DNA of 64,000 bases, from positions 2,719,748 to 2,783,747 of the forward strand of contig NZ_LT700212.1 of the NCBI RefSeq assembly GCF_900155435.1, read 5' to 3'. Every line of letters starts with the position of its first letter. Position 1 is the stretch's first letter. This DNA is from Actinomyces provencensis (GTDB lineage Bacteria > Actinomycetota > Actinomycetes > Actinomycetales > Actinomycetaceae). The notes under the pieces are model-generated. The model did not search any database, was not told where the DNA came from, and worked only from the letters and a program-made list of their open reading frames with translations. The translations under genes were made by a program, and so were the position numbers. Positions 40,845 through 48,570 of the stretch are shown here, one piece after another.

Positions 40845-41477
40845 TCACCCCGCGATCAGCTGGCTGAGCAGGTTGATCGTCGAGGCCACCACGACGGTCC
40901 CCAGCAGGTAGGAGATCAGCCCCTGGTTGAGCGCCATTCGACGGAACTCCTTGGTGGCCAGGTTCGTGTCGGAGACCTGGAAGGTCATGCCCAAGGTGAA
41001 GGCCAGGTAGGCGAAGTCCCGATAGTCGGGGGAGGCGTCGCCGTTGAAGTCCACGCCGGACCCGCCGCCGGCGTAGTACGCGTGTGCGTAGCGCAGGCAG
41101 AACAGGGTGTGGACCGCCGACCAGGACGCCAGGATGCCCAGCACCCCCAGCACCGCACTGGCCACCACGTCCGAGCGTTCCGTCAGGACCAGGAGCAGCA
41201 TCAGACCCGCGATGCTGGCCAGGCAGGACAGGATCAGCAGGGTGTCGTCGATCCCCCGGCCCGGGTCGTTGTCCCGCGCGTGCCTGCGCGTCTCCTCGGA
41301 ATCCAGACGGAACACGAGGAACCAGGTCGACAGGGTGAACAGCCCCGCGGCCACCACCCAGCCGCCCATCAGTCCCAGGGCGAGGTGCCCGGCCAGGCCT
41401 GCGCCGACGGAGGTCAGCACCCCGGTGGCCAGGCTCGTCAGCAACCGCGCCCGCATCGACTCCCTGAACAGGTTCAT
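40845..41477 (-). CDS. DUF1345 membrane protein
   Basis: 210 aa from ATG 41477. Five hydrophobic segments; the C-terminal block FCLRYAHAYYAGGGSGVDFNGDASPDYRDFAYLAFTLGMTFQVSDTNLATKEFRRMALNQGLISYLLGTVVVASTINL is the family signature (PDYxDFAYxAFTxGMTFQVSDT). Function unknown. It lies 10 bp downstream of the otsB stop, so it is probably transcribed with otsA-otsB. Confidence 0.92.
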   Translation of the reverse strand: MNLFRESMRARLLTSLATGVLTSVGAGLAGHLALGLMGGWVVAAGLFTLSTWFLVFRLDSEETRRHARDNDPGRGIDDTLLILSCLASIAGLMLLLVLTERSDVVASAVLGVLGILASWSAVHTLFCLRYAHAYYAGGGSGVDFNGDASPDYRDFAYLAFTLGMTFQVSDTNLATKEFRRMALNQGLISYLLGTVVVASTINLLSQLIAG

Positions 41478-41487
41478 GGTGCCGACC

Positions 41488-42303
41488 CTAGGGCGAAGTC
41501 GGGCGGGTCCTCTCCCGTGCCCCCGCCAGACGCTCCAGCACGGTCGGGACCGCCTCGATCCCCGGGACGCTGTGGGCCGCCGCAGTGGGGCCGTCACCCA
41601 CGTGCACACCGACGTCGCCGGGGACCAGTGAGCGGAACGCGCGTTCATCGGTGGTGTCGTCACCCGCGTAGAAGACGGCGTCGGCACGCACCTGCGCGCG
41701 CAGACGTGACAGCGCGCGGCCCTTGTCGCCGCGCAGTACGGCCAGCTCGACGACCCGTTTGCCACCCAGCACGTCCACGCGGCACGTGTCGGTGGCGGAG
41801 TCGTCCGCAGCGGCCGGGTCCCCGGCCGCGGCGCGTGCCTGTTCCTCCAGGGCCTCCGCGAGGTCCGCGTCCTCGACACCACGCGTGTGCAACGAGACGG
41901 AACTCGGTTTGCGTTCGACCCAGGCTCCCGGAGTGCCCGCAGCCAGCGCGGACAGGCGCTCGTCCAGTTCGACGAGGGCGGCACGCTGGGTGTCGTCGAG
42001 CCCGATGGGCGCGGTCGTGCCGTCGCCCAGGCGTGTCTCCAGACCGTGCGAACCCACCAGGACGGTCCCCGGGGGTGCTTCCGCGACCTCGGCGAGGGAA
42101 CCCAGTGCCCGCCCCGAGACGAATGCGACCACGGTGTCGGGGAGCCGGAGGAGTCGGTGGACCGCCGCCATGGACTCCGGTGTCGCGCGTGAGGACGAGG
42201 GATCCAGCTGGAAGGGCGCGAGCGTCCCGTCGAAGTCGAGCCCGACGAGCAGGCGCGGTGCCCGGGCGATGCGGTCGAGGGCCTCCTCCAGCTCAGGACT
42301 CAC
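41488..42303 (-). CDS. otsB: Trehalose-6-phosphate phosphatase
   Basis: 271 aa from GTG 42303. HAD motif I LLVGLDFDGTLAPF (nucleophile and acid Asp), VVAFVSGRALGSLAEVA (motif II region), VGSHGLETRLG (Gly-His specific for OtsB), GKRVVELAVLRGDKGRALSRL (Lys) and FYAGDDTTDERAFRSL (motif IV). It dephosphorylates trehalose 6-phosphate made by OtsA. Its start overlaps the otsA stop by 11 bp, so the two are translationally coupled, the standard OtsA-OtsB osmoprotection/energy-storage pathway. Confidence 0.95.
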   Translation of the reverse strand: MSPELEEALDRIARAPRLLVGLDFDGTLAPFQLDPSSSRATPESMAAVHRLLRLPDTVVAFVSGRALGSLAEVAEAPPGTVLVGSHGLETRLGDGTTAPIGLDDTQRAALVELDERLSALAAGTPGAWVERKPSSVSLHTRGVEDADLAEALEEQARAAAGDPAAADDSATDTCRVDVLGGKRVVELAVLRGDKGRALSRLRAQVRADAVFYAGDDTTDERAFRSLVPGDVGVHVGDGPTAAAHSVPGIEAVPTVLERLAGARERTRPTSP

Positions 42304-43975
42304 GGGTGGTCCCCACCGTCGTCCGGGTCCCCTCGTCCGAGACCGTGTCCGGGGCACCGGTCCGGCCCGTGTGGTCGCCCTCGTCCGCGCCCGCTGCGAG
42401 GCGCTGCCCGCTCCTGTTCGCGCTCCCCGCGGCGAGGCGGGCACTCGTTGCCGCCTCGTCGAGGCGGTCGAGGAAGTCCCGGGTCCAGCGTTGCAGGTCA
42501 TTGTGGGACACGGTGCGACGCAGGGAACGCATCCGGCTGCGCCTCTCGCGTTCCGGCATCCGGATGGCGCGCAGGGTCTGGGCCTTCACCCCGTCGATGT
42601 CGTGGGGATTGATGAGGAGGGCCTGTCGGAGTTCGTCGGCGGCGCCCGCGAACTCACTGAGGACCAGCACCCCGTCGTTGTCGACGCGGGTGGCGACGTA
42701 CTCCTTGCACACGAGGTTCATCCCGTCCCGCAGGGCGTTGATCAACAGCACGTCGGAGGCCAGGTAGAAGGCGGCGAGCTCCCTGCGCGGCAGGGAACGG
42801 TGCAGGTAGTTGATGGCGGTGTGCCCGACCGTGGAGAAGTCCCCGTTGATGCGTGAGACCGCCAGCTCGATGTCGTCGCGGAGGTCCTGGTAGGTCTGGA
42901 CGCGCTCGCGGCTGGGGACCGCGATCTCGACCATGACGGTGTCCTCGACGTCGATGCGGTGTTCGGCGAGGAGCTCCCCGTGGGCCTTGATGCGGTGCCG
43001 GATGCCCTTCGTGTAGTCGAGGCGGTCGACCCCCAGCAGGACCGTCTTCGGGTTGCCGAGTTCGCGGCGGATCTCCCGGGCACGTGCCCGGACCTGGGGA
43101 TCGCGTCCCAGCTCGGCGAAGGAGGCGACGTCGATGGAGATCGGGAACGCGCCGAAGGAGACGGGCCTGGTGGTCTCGGCTCCGCGGTCGGAGGTGTCGT
43201 GGGGTCCGGACTGGCCGGCTTCGCCACCGAACTCGGCGCCTGCGGGGGTCTCGATGATGCCGTGGTGCACGGTGTAGCCGAGCAGGCGTCGCACGGTCTG
43301 GGCGAAGTTGCGGGCGTCCTCGGCGCGTTGGAAGCCGATGAGGTCGGCACCCAGGAGTCCTTCGAGGATCTGGCGTCGCCACGGCAGCTGGGAGTAGATG
43401 CCGGGAGGGGGGAAGGGGATGTGGTTGAAGAAACCGATGGAGACGTCCGGGCGCAGCTCGCGCACCATGTGCGGCACCAGCTGCAGCTGGTAGTCCTGCA
43501 CCCACACGCGCGCCCCGGGTTCGGCGGCGTCGGCCACCGCCTGGGCGAAGCGGCGGTTGACGGTCCGGTAGGACTCCCACCAGTCGCGGTGGTACTCGGG
43601 TGGGGCGATGACCTCGTGGTAGAGCGGCCACAGCGAGGCATTGGAGAAGCCCTCGTAGTAGCGCTGCATCTCGTCCTCACTCAGCGTGATGGGGACGACG
43701 GTGAACGGACGGCCCAAGGTGGTGCCGGTCGTCTCGAAGGGTTCCATCGACTCGTCCGCGATCCCGAGTGAGCCGATCCAGACCCCGCCGCTGCGTTCCA
43801 CCACCGGTTCCAGTGCGGTGACGAGACCGCCGGGGGAGCGTTCCCAGTGCCATTCGCCTGCTTCGTCGCGGCTCCCCTCCACCGGGAGCCGGTTGGAGAC
43901 GACCACCAGGGACGATCGCGTCTGGGGTGGGGTGCGGGACTCCTCGTCCTGGCGTGGTGCGTGTGATTCAGTCAC
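42293..43975 (-). CDS. otsA: Trehalose-6-phosphate synthase
   Basis: 560 aa from GTG 43975 (GGAGGAG at good spacing). GT20 motifs: LVVVSNRLPVEGS, ERSPGGLVTALEPV, VWVQDYQLQLVPHMVRELRPDVSIGFFNHIPFPPPGIYSQLPWRRQILEGLLGADLIGFQ, LLGVDRLDYTKGIRHRIKA, NPHDIDG-type donor site and ALRDGMNLVCKEYVA. It joins UDP- or other NDP-glucose to glucose 6-phosphate. A 25-residue insertion (ETPAGAEFGGEAGQSGPHDTSDRGAETT) is longer than in the E. coli enzyme, and the C-terminus has a 45-residue low-complexity tail. Confidence 0.96.
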   Translation of the reverse strand: MTESHAPRQDEESRTPPQTRSSLVVVSNRLPVEGSRDEAGEWHWERSPGGLVTALEPVVERSGGVWIGSLGIADESMEPFETTGTTLGRPFTVVPITLSEDEMQRYYEGFSNASLWPLYHEVIAPPEYHRDWWESYRTVNRRFAQAVADAAEPGARVWVQDYQLQLVPHMVRELRPDVSIGFFNHIPFPPPGIYSQLPWRRQILEGLLGADLIGFQRAEDARNFAQTVRRLLGYTVHHGIIETPAGAEFGGEAGQSGPHDTSDRGAETTRPVSFGAFPISIDVASFAELGRDPQVRARAREIRRELGNPKTVLLGVDRLDYTKGIRHRIKAHGELLAEHRIDVEDTVMVEIAVPSRERVQTYQDLRDDIELAVSRINGDFSTVGHTAINYLHRSLPRRELAAFYLASDVLLINALRDGMNLVCKEYVATRVDNDGVLVLSEFAGAADELRQALLINPHDIDGVKAQTLRAIRMPERERRSRMRSLRRTVSHNDLQRWTRDFLDRLDEAATSARLAAGSANRSGQRLAAGADEGDHTGRTGAPDTVSDEGTRTTVGTTRES

Positions 43976-44090
43976 GTGCCTACTCCTCCGGGGCGCCGCA
44001 GCCCGGCGCTCGGGCCGGCGACAACCGCGCTCCCACCTTATCGGCGGGTTTCCCACATCTCTCGGGGAGATCCGGCAGGGTCAGGGCGCC

Positions 44091-44154
44091 CCGGAGGGGT
44101 GGGGGCCGGTGGATCCGGTGCTCCGGAGGGATGGGGGCCGGTGGATCCGGTGCT
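44091..44154. repeat. Two tandem copies of a 32-bp unit
   Basis: Unit starts CCGGAGGG; copies 44091-44122 and 44123-44154 differ at one base. It is the first part of the repeat-rich region upstream of otsA. Confidence 0.9.
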
Positions 44155-44265
44155 CCGACAAGGGTGCCGTCGAACGCCACCCAGGTACTGGTTGAGGAGA
44201 TGGACACCGGTCGTCGGAGTCAACCGACGGGCGTCCCAGGCGTCGCCGCGCGAAGTGACCCCAAC

Positions 44266-44640
44266 GAGTTTCAGTGACGTGTGCCGTGCGTGTCGGTACA
44301 GGTCACTGAATGTTGGAGGTGTCGGGGGTGTGTTCGGGTGGTGGTCTGTGCAGAAGTCTGCTGTGACCTGGAGTGATGTGTGTGGTGTGTGTCGGGGGTG
44401 CGGGGTGGGTCGGTGTGTGTGCCCTGAGTTTCAGTGACGTGTGCCCTTCGCGTCGGCACAGGTCACTGAATCTTGGAGGTGTCGGGGGTGTGTTCGGGTG
44501 GTGGTCTGTGCAGAAGTCTGCTGTGACCTGGAGTGATGTGTGTGGTGTGTGTCGGGGGTGCGGGGTGGGTCGGTGTATGTGCCCTGAGTTTCAGTGACGT
44601 GTGCCCTTCGCGTCGGCACACGTCACTGAATGCTGGAAGT
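44266..44640. repeat. 160-bp tandem repeat, about 2.3 copies, each with a large hairpin
   Basis: Copies start at 44266, 44426 and 44586 (exact period 160); the first two match at about 154 of 160 positions and the third is truncated after about 55 bp. Each begins with a hairpin: in the third copy perfect 16-bp arms TTCAGTGACGTGTGCC and its complement (44590-44605 and 44615-44630) with a 9-nt loop; in the first two the arms carry one or two mismatches. Between hairpins the sequence is T/G-rich (GTGTGTGG-type). No conserved frame explains it. Confidence 0.95.
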
Positions 44641-44642
44641 GT

Positions 44643-44702
44643 CGGGGTGCCGGGGTGCCGGGGTGCCGGGGTGCCGAGGTGCCGAGGTGCCGGGGTGCCG
44701 GG
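44643..44702. repeat. 8-bp tandem repeat (about 7.5 copies)
   Basis: Unit CGGGGTGC; two units read CGAGGTGC. It immediately follows the truncated third 160-bp copy and ends 24 bp before the YbaK gene stop. A likely length-variable locus. Confidence 0.95.
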
Positions 44703-44725
44703 ACCCGAGTTGTAGGTGTCGCGTC

Positions 44726-45223
44726 TCAGGCGGCGGAGACCGCGGACGCCACGGTGGAGACCGTGACCCACTGGGGCCCGCCGGTGACCCGCTCCAGCTC
44801 TGCACAGCTCAGCTCGATGGCGGAATGGTCGTTTCCGCAGGCGGGGAACACCGTCGCGAAACGCTGCAGCGAGGTGTCCAGGTACACCCTCGCGGCAGGC
44901 GGGTTGGCGAAGGGACACACGCCTCCGGGCCTGTGGCCGGTGAGGTGCTCGACCTCATCGCCGCGGAGCATGTGGGCCTTCACGCCGAACGTCCGTTTGA
45001 AGGATCCGTTCTGCACCCGGGCGTCGCCGGCCATGACGACCAGGATCGCCGTGTCGGGCTCCGGCCCACGGAAGCTCAGGGTCTTCGCGATGCGTGCCGG
45101 TTCGACGCCGAGGGCCGCGGCCGCCGCCTCCACGGTGGCGGTGCCCACCGACTCCGGAGTCACGATGACGTCGTCGACGTGGCCGCGTTCCGCGAGGTAA
45201 CGCCGAGCGGTCTCGAGTGACAT
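44726..45223 (-). CDS. YbaK/aminoacyl-tRNA deacylase-domain protein
   Basis: 165 aa from ATG 45223 (GAGAGGAG upstream). TATVEAAAAALGVEPARIAKTLSFRG, ILVVMAGDARVQNGSFKRTFGVKAHMLRGDEVEHLTGHRPGGVCPFANP, VYLDTSLQRF and VFPACGNDHSAIELSCAELERVTG follow the YbaK/ProX fold with the conserved Lys (IAKT) and the GGVCPF and G-x-H elements. Members hydrolyse mischarged tRNAs such as Cys- or Ala-tRNA(Pro). Stand-alone gene. Confidence 0.93.
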   Translation of the reverse strand: MSLETARRYLAERGHVDDVIVTPESVGTATVEAAAAALGVEPARIAKTLSFRGPEPDTAILVVMAGDARVQNGSFKRTFGVKAHMLRGDEVEHLTGHRPGGVCPFANPPAARVYLDTSLQRFATVFPACGNDHSAIELSCAELERVTGGPQWVTVSTVASAVSAA

Positions 45224-45613
45224 GGGGTCTCCTCTCATCGGTGCTGACCGGGGATGCCGTCCGCGGGTGCTGCCCTGGGCCGTCGCCCGGACATGCTGCT
45301 CGGGCGAGCCGCTCACCCATGCAGCCCAGCGGTGCTGCAGCGATTCTCACCCACGGCGGGTGAGGGTCACCATGGAAGATCACACTGCGGCGCCCTCGTC
45401 GACGGGGGTAGCGTCGAGGACGCCCACGAGGCGACAACGGGGACGCGCCGCGATCCTCACCAGGACCTGCCCGACGCCCGACACACAGGGGAGGGGCGCG
45501 TCGCGCGCCCGGGGACATGGACGCACCGGCATCGGGTGCCCGCCCCGCTCCCACACCGCAGGGGTCGCACGGTGCTGACCCCGCGGAGATCCAGACGTGA
45601 GGATGCACAGGAA
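45224..45613. other. 390-bp divergent intergenic region
   Basis: Between the YbaK gene (minus) and the ketopantoate-reductase-like gene (plus). Open frames across it lack RBS and family motifs and are read as extensions of the neighbours. I see no RNA gene or strong terminator; it probably carries both promoters. Confidence 0.55.
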
Positions 45614-46633
45614 ATGAAGTACGCAGTCATCGGTGCCGGGGCCATGGGATACCGCTACGGTGTCCTCCTGCAGGAGCAGGCGGGCCTGGAGGTCGACTTC
45701 GTCGACACGTGGGAGCCGAACATCCGGGCGGTGCGCCGCCAGGGAGGCGTGTACGTCTCGCGCGACCACGAGGGTCGCCACCTGGTGCCGATCAACCTGT
45801 ACACACCCGAGGAGTACACGGGTACTCCCGACGTGTGGATCGTCTTCCTCAAGCAGATGCAGCTGGCCGGGGTGCTGGAGCGCTGCGCCCACCTCTTCCG
45901 CCCCGAGCAGTACGTCTTCAGTGCCATGAACGGCATGGGGCACGTCGAGAAGCTGCAGGGGTACTTCGCCGACGACCGCATCGTCGCGGGCACCGCCATG
46001 ATCGCCACCGTCCTCAACGGCCCCGGCGACGTCGACTTCATCGGCAAGGCCGGTGCGGGCACGATGCACATGGTCAACCTCACCGAGGAGCCGGACCACA
46101 CCACGCGCGCCATGTTCGCCGACTTCGAGGCCGCCAACCTCAACCCCGTCCTCACCGAGAACTTCATGGGGACGCTCATGGCGAAGGTCGTCTTCAACTC
46201 CGTCGTCAACACGATGTGCACGATGTTCGGGATGACGATGGGCGAGTTCGCCACCTACGAGGGTGAGCAGGACATGGCGCGGATGCTCCTGGACGAGGCC
46301 TACGACGCCTGCGAGCGCGCCGGGATCCAGCTCATCGAGACCCGCCAGGAGTCCGTCGCCTCCGTGGACTTCGTCAGCCGGATCGGCAACCCCCTGCACC
46401 ACCCCTCGATGTACCAGGACTTCTCCCACGACCGTCCCACCGAGGTCGACTACATCAACGGCTACATCGCCCGTCTGGGGCGCGACCACGATTACATCTG
46501 TCACCTCCACGAGTTCGTCACCCACCAGATGCACCTGGCCGAGGCCATGCGCGATCTGGAGGCCGCGAAGGCCGAGGCCGCCGAACGACCGGACCGGGAC
46601 ACGGCGGACAAGGCGCAGCAGGCAGCGGCCTGA
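45614..46633 (+). CDS. Ketopantoate reductase (ApbA/PanE) family protein
   Basis: 339 aa from ATG 45614 (AGGAA upstream). MKYAVIGAGAMGYRYGVLLQEQAGLEVDFVD gives the GxGxxG NADPH site; FMGTLMAKVVFNSVVNTMCTMFGMTMGEF contains the catalytic Lys and Asn of the family; NPLHHPSMYQDFSHDRPTEVDYINGYIARLG is the C-terminal substrate block (SMxQDxxxxRxTExDxxxG). It reduces 2-dehydropantoate or a related 2-oxo acid. No pantothenate genes are adjacent, and the family has many paralogues, so panE is not asserted. A long terminator follows. Confidence 0.9.
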   Translation: MKYAVIGAGAMGYRYGVLLQEQAGLEVDFVDTWEPNIRAVRRQGGVYVSRDHEGRHLVPINLYTPEEYTGTPDVWIVFLKQMQLAGVLERCAHLFRPEQYVFSAMNGMGHVEKLQGYFADDRIVAGTAMIATVLNGPGDVDFIGKAGAGTMHMVNLTEEPDHTTRAMFADFEAANLNPVLTENFMGTLMAKVVFNSVVNTMCTMFGMTMGEFATYEGEQDMARMLLDEAYDACERAGIQLIETRQESVASVDFVSRIGNPLHHPSMYQDFSHDRPTEVDYINGYIARLGRDHDYICHLHEFVTHQMHLAEAMRDLEAAKAEAAERPDRDTADKAQQAAA

Positions 46634-46660
46634 GAGCTCCTGGGACACGGCGGTCACTGA

Positions 46661-46713
46661 GGGGCCGGGCCTCCCTCTCGCCTCGTTGTGAGGGAGCAGC
46701 GGGGCCCGGCCCC
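46661..46713 (+). terminator. Extended hairpin after the ketopantoate-reductase-like gene
   Basis: Outer arms GGGGCCGGGCC (46661-46671) and GGCCCGGCCCC (46703-46713), inner arms CTCCCTC and GAGGGAG (46690-46696) with a 12-nt loop. Confidence 0.85.
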
Positions 46714-46810
46714 CGGCTGCTCCCCCCGAAGGCGAGCGGGTGGGACCGTGGTACGGGAGGATGGAGTCCCAACCCGGTGAACCCCTTCTGCCATCCTCCG
46801 GAGGTCCTTC

Positions 46811-48298
46811 GTGCGCAACGGTGTCCAGCTCATCACCTACGCTGACAGACTCGCTCCCGGTCTTGCTGCGCTGCGCCAGCTCCTGGCCAGCGACCCGTGG
46901 TCCAGGGCCTTCACCGGGGTGCACATCCTCCCCTTCTTCACTCCCTACGACGGGGCGGACGCCGGGTTCGACCCCGTCGATCACACACGTGTCGATCCTC
47001 GGTTGGGGACATGGGACGACGTCGCGGGGATCGCCCGTGAGTTCGACCTCATGGTCGACGTGATCGTCAATCATGTCTCGGCAGAGTCGTCGGCATTCCA
47101 GGACGTGCTCAGGAAGGGTGAGGGTTCCGAGCAGGCCGACATGTTCCTCACCCTCTCCTCGGTGTTCCCCGAGGGGGCGACCGAGGAGCAGCTGGCTGAC
47201 ATCTACCGTCCCCGGCCCGGCCTGCCCTTCACGCCCTACACCGCCGGAGGGCGCCGTCGTCTGTTCTGGACGACGTTCACACCCCAGCAGATCGACATCG
47301 ACGTGCACTCCCGGAGCGGGGACGCCTACCTCACGTCGATCCTCGACACCTTGGCGGGTGTGGGCGCGCGGTCCATCCGACTGGACGCCGTGGGCTACGC
47401 GATCAAGACACCGGGCACCAGCTGTTTCATGACACCCGAGACCTTCGACTTCATCGACCAGTTCGCGGCCCGGGCGCGGGAGCGGGGCCTGGAGGTGCTC
47501 GTCGAGATCCACGCCCACCACCGCAAGCAGGTCGAGATCGCCAGGGCCGTGGACCGTGTGTACGACTTCGCCCTGCCACCCCTGCTGCTGCACGCGCTCT
47601 ACACAGGTCAGGCAGGGGCGTTGGCCCGGTGGATGGGGATCCGCCCCACCAATGCGATCACCGTCCTGGACACCCATGATGGCATCGGCGTCATCGACGT
47701 CGGTCCCGAGGGTGACGAGCCCGGCCTGCTCACCGCAGAGCAGATCGACGACCTGGTCGAGGGCATCCACGAGCACTCCGAGGGGGCCTCGCGTCGCGCC
47801 ACAGGGGCAGCGGCCTCCAACCTGGACCTCTACCAGGTCAACTCCACCTACTACGACGCCCTGGGTCGTGACGATGCCGCATATCTGCTGGCGCGCGCCA
47901 TCCAGGTGTTCACCCCCGGGATCCCGCAGGTGTACTACACGGGTGCCCTGGCCGGCTCCAACGACGAGGACCTCCTGGGACGCACCGGCGTGGGACGGGA
48001 CATCAACAGGCACCACTACAGCGCGGGCGAGGTCGCCCAGGAGCTCCGTCGCCCCGTCGTGCGTGCGCTCTTCGCCCTCTTCGAGCTGCGCAGCACCCAC
48101 CCCGCCTTCCAGGGGGCCTTCTCCTTCGACGAGGGCGACGCCCACACGCTCGTCATGCGCTGGGACTCCGAGGAAGGCCTGGCCGAGCTGAGCGCGGACC
48201 TCGCCCGGCCGGGCGCCTCCCGGCTGGTCATCGATCGAGGGGGCGAGACCCTGATGCAGGGGACCGTGGAGGAGATCCTGCGGGCCGCGGTCAGCTGA
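46811..48298 (+). CDS. gtfA: Sucrose phosphorylase (GH13)
   Basis: 495 aa from GTG 46811. It begins NGVQLITYADRL and has GVHILPFFTPYDGADAGFDPVDHTRVDPRLGTWDDV, then nucleophile D192 (IRLDAVGYAIKTPGTSCF), acid/base E232 (VEIHAHHRKQ) and D290 (LDTHDGIGVID). These three positions coincide in number with those I recall for the Bifidobacterium adolescentis enzyme. It splits sucrose with phosphate into glucose 1-phosphate and fructose in the cytoplasm. No sucrose transporter is adjacent. The C-terminus is close to the usual length (about 490-505 aa). Confidence 0.95.
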   Translation: MRNGVQLITYADRLAPGLAALRQLLASDPWSRAFTGVHILPFFTPYDGADAGFDPVDHTRVDPRLGTWDDVAGIAREFDLMVDVIVNHVSAESSAFQDVLRKGEGSEQADMFLTLSSVFPEGATEEQLADIYRPRPGLPFTPYTAGGRRRLFWTTFTPQQIDIDVHSRSGDAYLTSILDTLAGVGARSIRLDAVGYAIKTPGTSCFMTPETFDFIDQFAARARERGLEVLVEIHAHHRKQVEIARAVDRVYDFALPPLLLHALYTGQAGALARWMGIRPTNAITVLDTHDGIGVIDVGPEGDEPGLLTAEQIDDLVEGIHEHSEGASRRATGAAASNLDLYQVNSTYYDALGRDDAAYLLARAIQVFTPGIPQVYYTGALAGSNDEDLLGRTGVGRDINRHHYSAGEVAQELRRPVVRALFALFELRSTHPAFQGAFSFDEGDAHTLVMRWDSEEGLAELSADLARPGASRLVIDRGGETLMQGTVEEILRAAVS

Positions 48299-48570
48299 GC
48301 GCAGTCCCGGTCCGGCGCCGGCAGGATCGCGGAGGACCCGTGCATCACTCCTGCGGGGGACGAACATGTACAGGCCATGTGTCGACAGACGTGGGCGCCC
48401 TGCGCGTGGGGACACCACCGCACCGCGCACTCCCCCGCACCGTGTGGCCCCCAGCCGGGCGTGACGTGAGGTCCGACATGTCCCCGCTCGGCCATGGCGG
48501 GGGGAACGGCGTGGGGCCGACCCCGACCCGCTCAGCCCTGATGCCCATGCCGCCCCCTACGCTGGTCGAC

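Noticed and set aside
44271..44619. Two near-identical 62-aa minus-strand frames in the 160-bp repeats
   Set aside because: They exist only because the unit is duplicated; they have no RBS and are His/Thr-rich low-complexity translations of the T/G-rich spacer.
44643..44702. CRISPR-like periodicity
   Set aside because: The units are 8 bp and contiguous with no spacers, and no cas gene is present; it is a simple tandem repeat.
45380..48430. 1016-aa open frame on the minus strand
   Set aside because: It is antisense to the ketopantoate-reductase-like and sucrose phosphorylase genes, both with complete family motifs; its translation is low-complexity and has no domain. Long shadow frames are expected at this GC content.
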